Positions 9,750-20,007 of a DNA stretch of 64,000 bases are shown one piece after another. The notes under the pieces were generated by a model. That model searched no databases, had not been told where the DNA came from, and saw only the letters and a list, made by a program, of their open reading frames with translations. Both the position numbers and the translations under genes were made by a program. The stretch is from Vagococcus lutrae. Its GTDB lineage: Bacteria > Bacillota > Bacilli > Lactobacillales > Vagococcaceae. The DNA lies in assembly GCF_003987555.1 (NCBI RefSeq), contig NZ_NGJW01000003.1, positions 124,001-188,000 of the forward strand. The letters run 5' to 3'. Within the stretch, counting starts at the first letter, position 1, and each line of letters opens with the position of its first letter.

Positions 9750-10823
9750 ATGAAACCATCAATTTTTGATTTAACGTATGATGCTTTGACAGAATGGCTA
9801 TTAACCAACGGAGAAAAGAAATTTAGAGCTACACAAATTTGGGATTGGTTATATGTTAAACGTGTCACGAACTTTGAAGAGATGAGCAATCTCTCTCATG
9901 CTTTGATTGAAAAATTATCAGCGAGCTTTATAATGACACCGTTACAAACGGTCGTCGAGCAACAATCTGCAGATGGTACGACAAAATTTTTATTTGAATT
10001 ACAAGACAAACATATGGTGGAGACGGTGTTAATGCGTCACCATTATGGTCTGTCTATTTGTGTGACGACACAAATTGGTTGTAATATCGGATGTAGTTTT
10101 TGCGCGAGTGGCTTGTTGAAGAAAAAACGCGATTTAAATGCAGGGGAAATTGTCGCTCAGCTTGTGACTGTTCAACGTTTCCTTGATTCTCAAAACAAAG
10201 GAGAACGCATTAGTCACGTTGTGGTAATGGGAATTGGCGAGCCTTTCGACAACTATGATAATGTCATGACGTTTTTAACTATTGTCAACGATGCCAAAGG
10301 GCTAGCAATCGGTGCGCGTCATATGACGGTTTCGACAAGTGGTTTGACACATAAGATTAAAGAATTTGCCGATGAACCACTGCAAGTCAATCTAGCGATA
10401 TCCTTACACGCGCCTAACAATGAGTTGCGTACATCTATTATGCGAATCAATCGCAGTCATCCGCTTGAAAAATTAATGCCTGCAGTTGATGAATACTTAG
10501 CGAAAACAAATCGTCGTATTACGTTTGAATATATCATGCTGGCTAATGTCAATGACCAACCAGAACATGCTAAACAGTTAGCGGATTTGTTAGCAGATAA
10601 GCGTAAACTAGCGTATGTCAATTTAATTCCTTATAATCCAGTGAGTGAACACGACCAGTACCAACGAAGCTCAAAAGAAGCGGTTCTTGCTTTTTATGAT
10701 GTCTTAAAAAAACGTGGCATTAACTGTGTCATCCGTAAAGAACAGGGAACAGACATTGATGCAGCGTGCGGTCAGTTAAGAAGTAAGCAATTGAAAAAGC
10801 AAGAGTCACAAGTAAAACAGTAA
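9750..10823 (+). CDS. rlmN: Dual-specificity rRNA/tRNA methyltransferase RlmN
   Basis: A radical-SAM enzyme that installs the C2 methyl group on A2503 of 23S rRNA and A37 of some tRNAs. The 357 residues show the RlmN layout: an N-terminal helical accessory domain ([23 protein letters not shown]), the iron-sulfur motif CNIGCSFC at residues 111-118, [12 protein letters not shown] near 164-175, and the C-terminal catalytic Cys in AACGQLRS near 339. The RBS is AGAGGAG. The gene is probably monocistronic or read through into phoH, which has its own promoter. Confidence 0.95.
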   Translation: MKPSIFDLTYDALTEWLLTNGEKKFRATQIWDWLYVKRVTNFEEMSNLSHALIEKLSASFIMTPLQTVVEQQSADGTTKFLFELQDKHMVETVLMRHHYGLSICVTTQIGCNIGCSFCASGLLKKKRDLNAGEIVAQLVTVQRFLDSQNKGERISHVVVMGIGEPFDNYDNVMTFLTIVNDAKGLAIGARHMTVSTSGLTHKIKEFADEPLQVNLAISLHAPNNELRTSIMRINRSHPLEKLMPAVDEYLAKTNRRITFEYIMLANVNDQPEHAKQLADLLADKRKLAYVNLIPYNPVSEHDQYQRSSKEAVLAFYDVLKKRGINCVIRKEQGTDIDAACGQLRSKQLKKQESQVKQ

Positions 10824-10848
10824 GATTCTTTTTAAGTCGCTAGAAGTG

Positions 10849-10857
10849 TGGTATTAT
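10849..10857 (+). promoter_or_regulatory. Extended -10 promoter for phoH operon
   Basis: TG-G-TATTAT at 10849-10857, with no clear -35. Transcription would start near 10864, after the upstream in-frame GTG at 10848. This supports the downstream TTG as the phoH start. Confidence 0.5.
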
Positions 10858-10892
10858 TTAAGAGATATAGGAAGAAAAAGGAGCGACAACTG

Positions 10893-11861
10893 TTGACAGA
10901 AAATACACCTGTAACTTTAGAAATAAGTGTGACAAGTCAAGAAGAGGCGAGCCAGTTATTAGGGCCGCAAGATAAACATGTTACGCTTTTAGAAGAAAAC
11001 CGACACGTAACGATTAATGCTCGAGGCGAAACAATTCAGATAACAGGAGCTCCTGAAGATGCTCAAATTATTCATGATGTTTTAAAAAAATTACAGCTAC
11101 TCACATTACGTGGCATACCTGTAAATACAGCAGATGTCGTGACGGCATTAAAAATGGCCAATAAAGGGACACTTGCTTATTTCACAGATTTATATGAAAC
11201 AGAAATCTTAAAAGATAAAAACGGCAGAGCCATTCGAGTTAAAACATATGGTCAAAAAAAATATGTTGAAACGATTAAAAAGAAAGATGTCACCTTTGGG
11301 ATTGGCCCAGCTGGAACGGGTAAGACATTTTTAGCCGTTGTCATGGCTGTATCTGCTTTAAAAAAAGGTGAAGTCCAAAAAATTGTTTTAACACGCCCTG
11401 CTGTAGAAGCAGGTGAAAATCTAGGGTTTCTACCGGGAGATTTAAAAGAGAAAGTCGATCCGTATTTACGACCGATATACGATGCTCTTTATGCCGTATT
11501 CGGTGTTGAACATACTACGCGTTTAATGGACCGTGGTGTGATTGAAATTGCCCCGTTAGCGTATATGAGAGGACGCACGCTTGAGGAAGCATTTGTGATT
11601 CTTGACGAGGCTCAAAATACAACAATCGCCCAGATGAAAATGTTTTTAACGCGTCTAGGGTTTCAATCTAAAATGATTGTAAATGGAGATGTTTCACAAA
11701 TCGACTTGCCTAAAGGCGTCATGAGTGGACTCGTTCATGCTGAACAAAAACTCAACCGTATCCAACGGGTAGGATTTGTTCATTTTGATTCAAGTGATGT
11801 CGTCCGTCATCCCGTTGTATCGGAAATCATTAATGCTTACGGTGAAAAGGATAAGGAGTAG
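10893..11861 (+). CDS. phoH: PhoH-like ATPase
   Basis: A PhoH/YbeZ-family P-loop NTPase, predicted cytosolic and linked in several bacteria to RNA metabolism together with YbeY, which is encoded two genes downstream. Walker A GPAGTGKT is near residue 137 and Walker B ILDEAQN near 236. The frame is open from GTG 10848, but AAGGAG at 10878-10883 sits nine bases before TTG 10893. That gives MTENTPVTLEISV, which matches homologues; the longer start would lie inside the promoter. The protein is about 322 residues. The stop is followed after five bases by pgpH, so phoH-pgpH-ybeY-dgkA form one operon. Confidence 0.92.
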   Translation: MTENTPVTLEISVTSQEEASQLLGPQDKHVTLLEENRHVTINARGETIQITGAPEDAQIIHDVLKKLQLLTLRGIPVNTADVVTALKMANKGTLAYFTDLYETEILKDKNGRAIRVKTYGQKKYVETIKKKDVTFGIGPAGTGKTFLAVVMAVSALKKGEVQKIVLTRPAVEAGENLGFLPGDLKEKVDPYLRPIYDALYAVFGVEHTTRLMDRGVIEIAPLAYMRGRTLEEAFVILDEAQNTTIAQMKMFLTRLGFQSKMIVNGDVSQIDLPKGVMSGLVHAEQKLNRIQRVGFVHFDSSDVVRHPVVSEIINAYGEKDKE

Positions 11862-11866
11862 ACAAC

Positions 11867-14041
11867 ATGTATAAATTTGAAGGGCTAAAGGAACGATTTG
11901 GAAAACGATATATCTTAATCATATCGGTTATTTTTGGGATATTACTATTCTTGTTTCTATACAGTAATGTACGCCCTAAAGACTTGGATATTCGTGAAGG
12001 TCATCTAGCAAGTGAGACGATTCGAGCGAACAAGAGTATTGAGAATAAGGCGGAGACAGAAGAAAAGAAACGGTTAGCCGAAGAGGCAGTCACGCCCAAG
12101 TATAACTTCGATGAAAGTATCGGGCATTTGCGTGTTGAAGCGACGATTCAACTATACGAAGATATTAATGAAACACGCCGTGAGTTAAAAGAACGTTATG
12201 ATGCAAAAGTTGCGAAAGCTAAAAAAGATGAAGTCGTGAAATATCCGACTGTTGAGGAACACGTAGCCCTTTTAAAAAGCAAGTTTGAAAAAGTGAGTGC
12301 TGAAGCGTTAGCTTATTATCAAACCATTCCGAACGTCTTTTATGAATCTGTATTCCAGTTAGATGATGAGAAATTAGCACTAGTACGCGATACCAGTGTC
12401 AATATTATTGAAGAAACAATGAAAGAGCATATTCGCTCGGATAATATTGCGAGTATCAAACAGAACGCTTACGACCAAATTCGTTTATCAGAATTAGATA
12501 ATAATGAACAACAATTAGTTCGCTATATTACAGATAATGCGATTGTGGTAAATGAAGTACTCGATGAAAAGAAAACAGAAGAGATGAAAGAAGCAGCACG
12601 AGCGAATGTCAGTCCTGTGATGATTTATTACGGTGAAGTGATTGTTAGAGAAGGCGTACAAATTGATAGCCGCGCTTATCAAAAACTCAAATTACTGGGA
12701 TTAACAAATCAAACACCATCGATGTTTCCAGTAGTAGCGCTTGTATTATTAATCGTGCTTCAAATCGCTCTCTTACTGTGGTTGGTTAGAACAACAACGC
12801 ATGAAAAACAGCAATTCCGTTTTATCAATTTTTATGTGTTTATGATGTTAATTAGTGTCTTATTAATGAAAGCAGTAGCCGTTTTCTTGACTGAGAACCT
12901 TTCATTTGTGCCGATGATTTTCCCAGCGGGCTTTGTGCCATTAATATTAAACCTTTTTATAAGTCGTCGAGCCAGTGTTCTTGGCGCACTATTTCAAGTA
13001 GCGTTTGCGTCCTTTGTTTTTTATGACCTAGGCGGTACGAGTACGATGGTAATGATTACGATGACCTATCTATTTACTGGATTAATGGCTACATTAATTC
13101 AACGTGAACGCATAGGGCGTCAAATCGCGCCGGCAGTAATTTGGCTGATTTTATTCCCAGTTATATTTGTCTTTATTATGACGATTTATCAAGGAATGAA
13201 TTTAGGCGATGATTATATGGTTGCTAGTTTGTTAAGCGCGTTTATTGGCAGTTTATTTAGTTATCTGATGTCTATTGGTTTGCATCCATATATTGAATTA
13301 TTATTAAATGACGATAGTGTCCTAGTGCTAAATGAATTAAGTAATCCTAACCATCCTTTATTAAAACAACTTTTAGAGGAAGCGCCAGGTACATATCATC
13401 ATAGTATGATGGTTGCTAGTCTTAGTGCCAATGCGGTTGCAGAAATAGGCGGACGTTCGTTATTGACACGAGTTGCTTGTTATTATCACGATATCGGTAA
13501 AATTAAGCACGTCAATTTCTTCGTTGAAAACTTACCTGCAGGAGCAGATAATCCACATAACTTTTTACTCCCTGAAGATAGCAAAGAAATCATTTTTTCT
13601 CATGTTTCGGAAGGGGTAAAAATACTAAAGAAAGAAAAAATGCCAGAATTAGTCATAGATATTTGTCAACAGCATCACGGGACTACCTTGATGAGTTTCT
13701 TTTATGCGAAAGCTAAAGAACGCAATCCAGATGTGACAGAAGCAGATTTTCGTTATCCGGGACCACGTCCACAAACACGTGAAGCAGCGGTTGTTAGTTT
13801 AGCGGATACGTGTGAAGCTGCAATACGAGCGATGAAAGAACCGACGAATGAAAAAATTGCAGAATTCGTATATGATTTAGTTGAACGAAGAATATTAGAT
13901 GGACAGTTAGATGAATCAGGCTTAACTTTAGCTGAAATTCGTATAGTCGAAAAATCGTTAATTAATGGTTTATGTAGTACTTTCCATTCGCGAATTGAAT
14001 ATCCGAAAATGAAAAAAGAGTTGAAGGAGAGCGAGAAATAA
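11867..14041 (+). CDS. pgpH: 7TM-HD cyclic-di-AMP phosphodiesterase PgpH
   Basis: A membrane-bound phosphodiesterase that lowers c-di-AMP, the second messenger controlling potassium and osmolyte uptake in Firmicutes. The order is one N-terminal membrane helix (~17-33), an extracellular 7TMR-HDED domain (~50-270), a seven-helix membrane block (~285-470) and a cytoplasmic HD domain. The HD residues are in [10 protein letters not shown] near 509 and [10 protein letters not shown] near 540. Length (724) is normal. The ATG start follows AAGGAG. Its stop overlaps the ybeY start by one base (TAATG). Confidence 0.94.
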   Translation: MYKFEGLKERFGKRYILIISVIFGILLFLFLYSNVRPKDLDIREGHLASETIRANKSIENKAETEEKKRLAEEAVTPKYNFDESIGHLRVEATIQLYEDINETRRELKERYDAKVAKAKKDEVVKYPTVEEHVALLKSKFEKVSAEALAYYQTIPNVFYESVFQLDDEKLALVRDTSVNIIEETMKEHIRSDNIASIKQNAYDQIRLSELDNNEQQLVRYITDNAIVVNEVLDEKKTEEMKEAARANVSPVMIYYGEVIVREGVQIDSRAYQKLKLLGLTNQTPSMFPVVALVLLIVLQIALLLWLVRTTTHEKQQFRFINFYVFMMLISVLLMKAVAVFLTENLSFVPMIFPAGFVPLILNLFISRRASVLGALFQVAFASFVFYDLGGTSTMVMITMTYLFTGLMATLIQRERIGRQIAPAVIWLILFPVIFVFIMTIYQGMNLGDDYMVASLLSAFIGSLFSYLMSIGLHPYIELLLNDDSVLVLNELSNPNHPLLKQLLEEAPGTYHHSMMVASLSANAVAEIGGRSLLTRVACYYHDIGKIKHVNFFVENLPAGADNPHNFLLPEDSKEIIFSHVSEGVKILKKEKMPELVIDICQQHHGTTLMSFFYAKAKERNPDVTEADFRYPGPRPQTREAAVVSLADTCEAAIRAMKEPTNEKIAEFVYDLVERRILDGQLDESGLTLAEIRIVEKSLINGLCSTFHSRIEYPKMKKELKESEK

Positions 14042-14508
14042 TGGAAGTAAGCGTAATAGATCAAACAGAATCTTTAAGTACAAAAGATATCGAACAAATT
14101 TTATCTTTATTAGAGCATGCAGCAAACTATCTTGATATTGAGTCAGAGGCAGAACTGTCACTTACATTCATGGATAACCGAGCGATTCAAGTTTATAATC
14201 GTGATTATCGTGGTAAGGATGTCGCAACTGACGTTATCAGCTTTGCTATCGAAGATGATGTAGAAGGACTTGAGATGATGTCAGAACTTGGCATACCTCG
14301 AAATCTAGGAGATATTTTAATCTCGACTGAAAAAGCAAAAGAACAGGCATTAGAGTATGGGCATAGTGAAGAGCGAGAACTTGGTTTTCTCGCGCTTCAT
14401 GGCTTTTTACATCTAAATGGATACGACCATATGACGCCAGAAGATGAAGCGGAAATGTTTGGCTTACAAAGAAAGATTTTAGATAGTTATGGCTTATCAA
14501 GATCGTAA
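14041..14508 (+). CDS. ybeY: Endoribonuclease / rRNA maturation factor YbeY
   Basis: A small zinc-dependent protein needed for 16S rRNA 3'-end maturation and 70S quality control. The UPF0054 zinc motif [11 protein letters not shown], with the three histidines at about 120, 124 and 130, is intact. [13 protein letters not shown] and GDILIS are also family motifs. The start overlaps the pgpH stop, and the 3' end overlaps dgkA by 20 bases. Proximity to phoH and era is the usual Firmicute arrangement. Confidence 0.95.
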   Translation: MEVSVIDQTESLSTKDIEQILSLLEHAANYLDIESEAELSLTFMDNRAIQVYNRDYRGKDVATDVISFAIEDDVEGLEMMSELGIPRNLGDILISTEKAKEQALEYGHSEERELGFLALHGFLHLNGYDHMTPEDEAEMFGLQRKILDSYGLSRS

Positions 14509-14884
14509 ACCGCAACTTGAAAAAAACAAACGCTTTTCTCAAGCGTTTATGCATGCTTTTGATGGGTTGAAATGGGCGTTGAAAGAAGAACGTAATTTTC
14601 GTACGCATGTCGCACTTGGCGGTGTGGCGGTTGTAGTGGGATTTTTCTTTCAACTAACGCAACAAGAATGGCTTTGGATGATAACGATGATTTTTCTCGT
14701 GTTATTGATGGAGTTACTCAATACGGTGATTGAAAACATTGTTGATTTTATTACCGAGCATGAGTATCATCCATTAGCCAAAAAAATTAAAGACTTAGCA
14801 GCAGGCATTGTCTTACTAACAGCTTGTTTAGCAGTAGTCGTCGCTCTTATTATCTTAGTTCCAAAGATAATGGCGTTTTACTAA
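14489..14884 (+). CDS. dgkA: Undecaprenol/diacylglycerol kinase (DgkA type)
   Basis: A small trimeric integral membrane kinase; the Gram-positive form mainly phosphorylates undecaprenol to recycle the cell-wall lipid carrier. It has the family pattern: an amphipathic N-terminus with [17 protein letters not shown], three membrane helices, and the catalytic signature [16 protein letters not shown] followed by [13 protein letters not shown]. Its 131 residues are normal. The start lies 20 bases inside ybeY, in the classic ybeY-dgkA-era order. Confidence 0.93.
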   Translation: MAYQDRKPQLEKNKRFSQAFMHAFDGLKWALKEERNFRTHVALGGVAVVVGFFFQLTQQEWLWMITMIFLVLLMELLNTVIENIVDFITEHEYHPLAKKIKDLAAGIVLLTACLAVVVALIILVPKIMAFY

Positions 14885-14905
14885 AAATGGAAAAGAGGAT
14901 ACGAA

Positions 14906-15808
14906 ATGACAGATAGCTTTCGTTCAGGTTTTGTAGCGATAATTGGTCGCCCAAATGTAGGGAAATCGACGTTATTAAATCGAATTATTGGTCAAAAAAT
15001 CGCGATTATGAGTGACAAAGCACAAACGACGCGTAATAAAATCCAAGGAGTGTACACAACTGACGACAGTCAAATTGTGTTTATTGACACACCGGGTATT
15101 CATAAACCTAAACATAAGTTGGGAGACTTTATGGTTGAAGCAGCATACAGTGCTTTACGTGAAGTAGATGCTGTTTTATTTTTAGTCAGTGCTGATCAAA
15201 AAAGAGGACCTGGTGACAATTTTATTATCGAACGACTTAAAAATGTAGAAGCGCCTGTGTTTTTAATTATCAATAAAATTGATACGATTCATCCTGATGC
15301 ACTATTTGAGATTATAGAGGATTATCAAGCCCTCATGCCTTTTGCGGAAATCATGCCGATTTCTGCTACGGAAGGAAATAACGTTCCTAAATTATTAGAA
15401 ACATTGGAAACTTACTTAGAAGAAGGACCTCAATATTACCCAGCTGACCAAGTAACCGATCATCCCGAGTATTTTGTTGTGAGTGAATTGATTCGAGAAA
15501 AAGTTTTACATTTAACTCATGAAGAAGTGCCTCATTCCGTGGCAGTTGTGGTCGAAGACATGTCGCGAGATGAATATGATAAGATTCATGTCCGAGCGAA
15601 TATTATTGTCGAGAGAACGAGCCAAAAAGGGATTATCATTGGTAAAGGCGGAAAGATGTTGAAAAACATCGGTATTAAAGCACGTAAAGATATTGAAAAT
15701 CTTCTTGGTGACCATGTCTATTTGGAATTATGGGTTAAAGTAGAAAAAAACTGGCGTGATAAACAACGCCAGCTTCAAAGTTTTGGTTATCGTGAAATGG
15801 ATTATTAG
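14906..15808 (+). CDS. era: GTPase Era
   Basis: An essential GTPase that binds the 3' end of 16S rRNA and couples 30S maturation to growth. G-domain motifs are G1 GRPNVGKS (residues ~14-21), G3 DTPG (~61-64) and G4 NKID (~123-126). The C-terminal KH domain (about 220-285) contains [15 protein letters not shown]. At 300 residues it is full length. The start is preceded by AAAAGAGG, 22 bases after dgkA. Confidence 0.97.
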   Translation: MTDSFRSGFVAIIGRPNVGKSTLLNRIIGQKIAIMSDKAQTTRNKIQGVYTTDDSQIVFIDTPGIHKPKHKLGDFMVEAAYSALREVDAVLFLVSADQKRGPGDNFIIERLKNVEAPVFLIINKIDTIHPDALFEIIEDYQALMPFAEIMPISATEGNNVPKLLETLETYLEEGPQYYPADQVTDHPEYFVVSELIREKVLHLTHEEVPHSVAVVVEDMSRDEYDKIHVRANIIVERTSQKGIIIGKGGKMLKNIGIKARKDIENLLGDHVYLELWVKVEKNWRDKQRQLQSFGYREMDY

Positions 15809-15848
15809 CAGTTGCTAGTAATCCTTTTTTTAGAAAGAAGGCGTTCCG

Positions 15849-16637
15849 ATGAACTATATGGAAGAGACCAAAGCATTGCTTCTTTTTACACGTAAACATC
15901 GTGAGAAAGATATGCTCGTCAAGTTATTTACTGAAAAATATGGGAAGAAAATGTTCTTTGTAAAAAACGTGACACGGAAAAACCATCCGTTACGTCCGGC
16001 ATTATTAGCTTTTACTGAAGCTAATTATATCGGGACGTTGAAACAAGAAGGGCTATCTTTTTTAAATGATGCGAAAGACATCCGATATTTTAGTCAGCTT
16101 CAACATGACATCTTTTTAAATGCTTACGGTACATATATTTTAAATCTAGCTGATTTGGCAATTGAAGATAATCACTATGACCCGGCCTTATATGGCTTTA
16201 CACGAGATGTATTACGTTTAATAGATGAAGGAAAAGATCCAGAAATCTTAACTAACTTATATGAAATTCAGTTGTTAGAACGATTTGGTGTCAACTTTGA
16301 TTGGCGAGCATGTCAAGTATGTGGGACGCATCAAGGTGTTTTTGATTTTTCAAGCCAGTATCACGGGTTGCTTTGTGCGAATCACTTTGATTGTGACCCA
16401 CACCGTTATCATTTTGATCCTAAAGCGGTGCATGTATTAAGGCTATTGGCCAACGTAAGTTTGGAACAATTAAATCAAATTCACGTTAAGCAAGTGACAA
16501 AGAATCAATTGCGTGAAGCGATTGACCAGCTTTATCATGATTTTGTTGGCGTCAAACCGAAAAGCAAACGGTTTATCGATCAAATGAAAGAGTGGGAAGG
16601 ATTATTAAAACCTTCAGACACTGAAAGTCATGACTAA
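15849..16637 (+). CDS. recO: DNA repair protein RecO
   Basis: A RecF-pathway mediator that loads RecA on SSB-coated single-stranded DNA and anneals strands. The N-terminal OB fold has ETKALLLFTRKHREKDMLVKLFTEKYGK. A zinc-binding element with CQVCG (about 156-160) and a second Cys/His cluster (CANHFDCD, ~178-185) follows in the helical C-terminal half. At 262 residues it is full length. AGAAAGAAGG lies upstream of the ATG. It follows era by 40 bases and ends the block before the glycine T-box. Confidence 0.93.
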   Translation: MNYMEETKALLLFTRKHREKDMLVKLFTEKYGKKMFFVKNVTRKNHPLRPALLAFTEANYIGTLKQEGLSFLNDAKDIRYFSQLQHDIFLNAYGTYILNLADLAIEDNHYDPALYGFTRDVLRLIDEGKDPEILTNLYEIQLLERFGVNFDWRACQVCGTHQGVFDFSSQYHGLLCANHFDCDPHRYHFDPKAVHVLRLLANVSLEQLNQIHVKQVTKNQLREAIDQLYHDFVGVKPKSKRFIDQMKEWEGLLKPSDTESHD

Positions 16638-16641
16638 ACTA

Positions 16642-16671
16642 TTGACAAAGCAAGGGTTAAGAGGCTATGAT
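16642..16671 (+). promoter_or_regulatory. Promoter of the glyQS T-box transcript
   Basis: TTGACA (16642-16647), an 18-base spacer and TATGAT (16666-16671), directly upstream of the T-box leader. Confidence 0.7.
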
Positions 16672-16674
16672 AAG

Positions 16675-16882
16675 GTAAATGAATCATTACGTTGAGGGAG
16701 AAAAAGTAAAACAGTTTTTACTTGAAAAGAGAAGTTGATCGAGGCTGAAAGTCAACTAGTAATCGTTTTATGTAGGCACTTCTGAGTAATTTTAAAAAAG
16801 CTGCCAGGAAACTGGAAGTAGGGTGGAACCGCGATAAATCGTCCCTATGTTTAACAACGTTGTTAGACATAGGTTTTTTATT
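16675..16882 (+). promoter_or_regulatory. Glycine T-box riboswitch with terminator/antiterminator
   Basis: The leader has the universally conserved T-box sequence AGGGTGGAACCGCG at 16820-16833, which contacts the acceptor end of uncharged tRNA. A strong terminator (arms CCTATGTTTAACA / TGTTAGACATAGG, 16843-16873, then TTTTTT) follows. In this family uncharged tRNA bound to Stem I stabilises the antiterminator and turns on the synthetase. The downstream genes are glyQS, so tRNA-Gly is the expected ligand. A GGC at 16743-16745 in the Stem I region could be the specifier codon, but I could not prove the fold by eye. Confidence 0.93.
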
Positions 16883-16909
16883 GTCTAAAATACAAAAAGG
16901 AGCTACGTC

Positions 16910-17812
16910 ATGAAAAAGAAATTAACCGTTCAAGAAATGATTTTAACTTTACAAAAGTTTTGGTCAGAACAAGGCTGCTTGTTACTACAAGCCTATGATA
17001 CAGAAAAAGGGGCAGGTACTATGAGTCCGTATACTTTTCTACGTGCGATTGGACCGGAGCCATGGGCAGCGGCATATGTAGAACCTTCACGTCGTCCTGA
17101 TGACGGTCGTTATGGTGAAAATCCAAACCGTTTATATCAACATCATCAGTTTCAAGTTGTAATGAAACCCTCACCAGATAATATTCAAGAATTATATTTA
17201 GAAAGTTTAAAATTACTTGGAATTGACCCATTAGAACACGATATTCGCTTTGTTGAAGATAACTGGGAGAATCCTTCTATGGGATGTGCTGGTCTAGGTT
17301 GGGAGGTTTGGTTAAATGGGATGGAAATCACTCAATTTACATACTTTCAACAAGCAGGCGGTTTAGCGTGTCATCCCGTGACTGTCGAACTAACATACGG
17401 AATTGAGAGATTAGCTTCATACATTCAAGAAGTAGAAAGCGTTTATGACTTAGAGTGGACGGAAGGGATTAAATACGGAGAAATCTTCGGACAACCTGAA
17501 TTTGAACATTCAACCTATTCATTTGATACAAGTAATCAAGAAATGCTTTTAACATTATTTGAAATGTATCAAAGAGAAGCACAACGCTGTATTGATGAAA
17601 ATTTGGTTCATCCAGCTTACGACTATGTTTTAAAATGCAGTCATACGTTTAACTTGTTAGATGCTCGTGGAGCGGTTTCGGTAACCGAACGAGCAGGGTA
17701 TTTATCGCGTATACGTAATATGGCCCGTCAATTAGCTAAGAAATTCGTCGCGGAACGTGAAAAATTAGGTTTTCCATTATTAAAAGAAGTAGAAGAAAAG
17801 GAGGAAGCATAA
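16910..17812 (+). CDS. glyQ: Glycyl-tRNA synthetase alpha subunit
   Basis: The catalytic subunit of the bacterial heterotetrameric GlyRS, which activates glycine and charges tRNA-Gly. At 300 residues it is full length, with family segments [37 protein letters not shown] and [18 protein letters not shown]. The RBS AAAGGAG precedes ATG 16910. It is controlled by the upstream T-box and overlaps glyS by one base (TAATG), as expected for a 1:1 complex. Confidence 0.97.
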   Translation: MKKKLTVQEMILTLQKFWSEQGCLLLQAYDTEKGAGTMSPYTFLRAIGPEPWAAAYVEPSRRPDDGRYGENPNRLYQHHQFQVVMKPSPDNIQELYLESLKLLGIDPLEHDIRFVEDNWENPSMGCAGLGWEVWLNGMEITQFTYFQQAGGLACHPVTVELTYGIERLASYIQEVESVYDLEWTEGIKYGEIFGQPEFEHSTYSFDTSNQEMLLTLFEMYQREAQRCIDENLVHPAYDYVLKCSHTFNLLDARGAVSVTERAGYLSRIRNMARQLAKKFVAEREKLGFPLLKEVEEKEEA

Positions 17813-19896
17813 TGACGCACACATTTTTACTTGAAATTGGTTTAGAGGAAATGCCTGCTCGAGTTGTGTTTCCAACCGTTAAACAGTTAAAAGAAAAAGT
17901 AGCAACATTTTTAGAAGAAGAACGTCTCACATATGACATGATAAAAATGTACGCAACACCAAGACGTCTCGCGTTTGAGATTGTTAATTTAGCTGATAAG
18001 CAAACAGATATTTCTGAAAAAGCAAAAGGACCTTCTAAGAAAATTGCGCAAGATGCAGAGGGGAATTGGACCAAAGCCGCACAAGGATTTGCTAGAGGAC
18101 AAGGTGTCACACCAGATGATTTATATATTGAAGTGGTAAAAGGAGAAGAGTATGTCTTTGTCGATAAGTTTATCGAAGGTAAGGCAGCACGTGAAATCTT
18201 GCCAGACATCATGACGGTCGTTAAAAAACTTCATTTTCCTGTAACGATGCACTGGGGAAGTCATGATTTTGAATATATTCGTCCGGTTCATTGGTTAGTA
18301 GCTTTGTTGGATGATGAAGTGGTCAACATGTCATTTTTAGATGTGGAAGCAGGTCGCATTTCACGTGGACATCGTTTCTTAGGTGGAGAGGTGTCAATTG
18401 CCTCAGCTACCGACTATGTGGAAGCATTAAAAAAGGAATATGTGATTGTAGATAGTGAAGAACGTATGGCTATGATACGAGAAGACATACAAGCACTGGC
18501 TAAAAAACATCAGTGGCAAATAGAACAAGATAAAGGGTTATTAGAAGAAGTTACAAATTTAGTCGAATACCCTACAGTTTTTGTCGGGCAATTTAAACCG
18601 GCATATTTAGAGATTCCCGATATCGTCTTAGTCACAAGTATGCGTGAACATCAACGTTATTTTGACGTCCGTGACCAAAATGGAGCATTACAGCCTTACT
18701 TCATTGGTGTCCGTAATGGGAACAATGAGCATATTGACAATGTGATTGCAGGAAATGAAAAAGTGTTGAAGGCAAGACTAGAAGACGCAGACTTCTTTTT
18801 CAAAGAAGACCAAGCCGTTGCCATTGAAACGCAAGTTAAAAAGTTAAAACATGTTACGTTCCATGAAAAAATAGGAACGATGGAAGAAAAGGGGCATCGC
18901 GTTGAAGCGATTGCTCAATTAATTGCCAAAGAAGTTGGTTTAAGTGAAGCAGAACAAGAAGATTTAAGACGTGCTAGTCAGATTTATAAATTTGACTTAA
19001 TGACAAATATGGTTGGAGAGTTCCCAGAGTTGCAGGGGATTATGGGAGAAAAATATGCCTTGATTCAAGGTGAAAGCCCAGCTGTTGCGACGGCCATTCG
19101 TGAACATTATCTTCCTACTTCTAGCGATGGTGACTTACCACAAACAGATATTGGTGCTGTTTTAGCCATTGCCGATAAGTTAGATACTGTGATGACGTTC
19201 TTCAAAGCAGGACTATTTCCAACGGGTAGTAATGACCCTTACGCACTTAGAAGACAATCTTACGGTATTATCCGAATCATAGAAAATAAACAATGGGGTT
19301 ATCCTCTACTTCACTTGCACCGTGAAATTGCCAAAATCATTAATGAAGACAGTAGTTACTACGGTGTTTCTCTTGAAGATGGAGACGATAAGCTAGTTGA
19401 CTTCGTGAAAGGACGCTTGAAGCAATTCTTAGCGTCACAAGAAATCCGTCATGATATTATTGAAGCCGTTGTAAATGGTGAACAAGAAGACTTGTTGAAA
19501 ATGATTGAAGCTGCGCGTTTATTAAAAGACAGTCAACATCGTGAAGACTTCAAACCAACGATTGAAGCATTGACACGTGTGATGAATTTAGCACGGAAAG
19601 GTCAAGAGATGATTGCGGAAACATTAAGTGAAAAAGTTGATCCGGATTTATTTGAAAATGAACATGAAGCCTCTTTATATAAAGCGGTCGAAGAAATGTC
19701 AGATTTAGAACAGTCGGATATGGCTGAACGTATGACTGCTCTACGTGAACTGGCACCAATTATTGAACAATATTTCGCAGAAACTATGGTCATGTCTGAT
19801 GATGAAGCCGTACGTAATAACCGCTTACGTCAGTTAGCTAAGATATCCGATATGATTTTAACGATTGCAAGCATTGACTTACTGTTGACGAAGTAA
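17812..19896 (+). CDS. glyS: Glycyl-tRNA synthetase beta subunit
   Basis: The large, tRNA-binding subunit of the alpha2beta2 GlyRS. The N-terminus HTFLLEIGLEEMPARVV, the TPRRLAFEI segment and an HD-like domain region (VGEFPELQGIMGEKYA, then LADKLDTVMTFF-like residues) are characteristic. A C-terminal anticodon-binding region follows. At 694 residues it is normal. Translationally coupled to glyQ. Confidence 0.97.
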   Translation: MTHTFLLEIGLEEMPARVVFPTVKQLKEKVATFLEEERLTYDMIKMYATPRRLAFEIVNLADKQTDISEKAKGPSKKIAQDAEGNWTKAAQGFARGQGVTPDDLYIEVVKGEEYVFVDKFIEGKAAREILPDIMTVVKKLHFPVTMHWGSHDFEYIRPVHWLVALLDDEVVNMSFLDVEAGRISRGHRFLGGEVSIASATDYVEALKKEYVIVDSEERMAMIREDIQALAKKHQWQIEQDKGLLEEVTNLVEYPTVFVGQFKPAYLEIPDIVLVTSMREHQRYFDVRDQNGALQPYFIGVRNGNNEHIDNVIAGNEKVLKARLEDADFFFKEDQAVAIETQVKKLKHVTFHEKIGTMEEKGHRVEAIAQLIAKEVGLSEAEQEDLRRASQIYKFDLMTNMVGEFPELQGIMGEKYALIQGESPAVATAIREHYLPTSSDGDLPQTDIGAVLAIADKLDTVMTFFKAGLFPTGSNDPYALRRQSYGIIRIIENKQWGYPLLHLHREIAKIINEDSSYYGVSLEDGDDKLVDFVKGRLKQFLASQEIRHDIIEAVVNGEQEDLLKMIEAARLLKDSQHREDFKPTIEALTRVMNLARKGQEMIAETLSEKVDPDLFENEHEASLYKAVEEMSDLEQSDMAERMTALRELAPIIEQYFAETMVMSDDEAVRNNRLRQLAKISDMILTIASIDLLLTK

Positions 19897-19923
19897 CAAA
19901 ATATTTCTCGAAACAACATAGTG

Positions 19924-19981
19924 TGGTATAATAATAAGAGTAGCTAAAGTCGCACATACAATTTGTTTGTGCGACTTTTGA
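19924..19981 (+). promoter_or_regulatory. Promoter and leader hairpin (attenuator-like) of dnaG-rpoD
   Basis: An extended -10, TG-G-TATAAT (19924-19932), would start RNA near 19940. Within ten bases the RNA runs into a perfect 11-bp stem, AAAGTCGCACA (19946-19956) with TGTGCGACTTT (19968-19978), ending in four T, 27 bases before dnaG. A hairpin this close to its own promoter looks like an attenuator or processing site as much as the glyS terminator. Confidence 0.6.
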
Positions 19982-20007
19982 TGACTAGATGGAAAGGAAG
20001 AGAGAGC

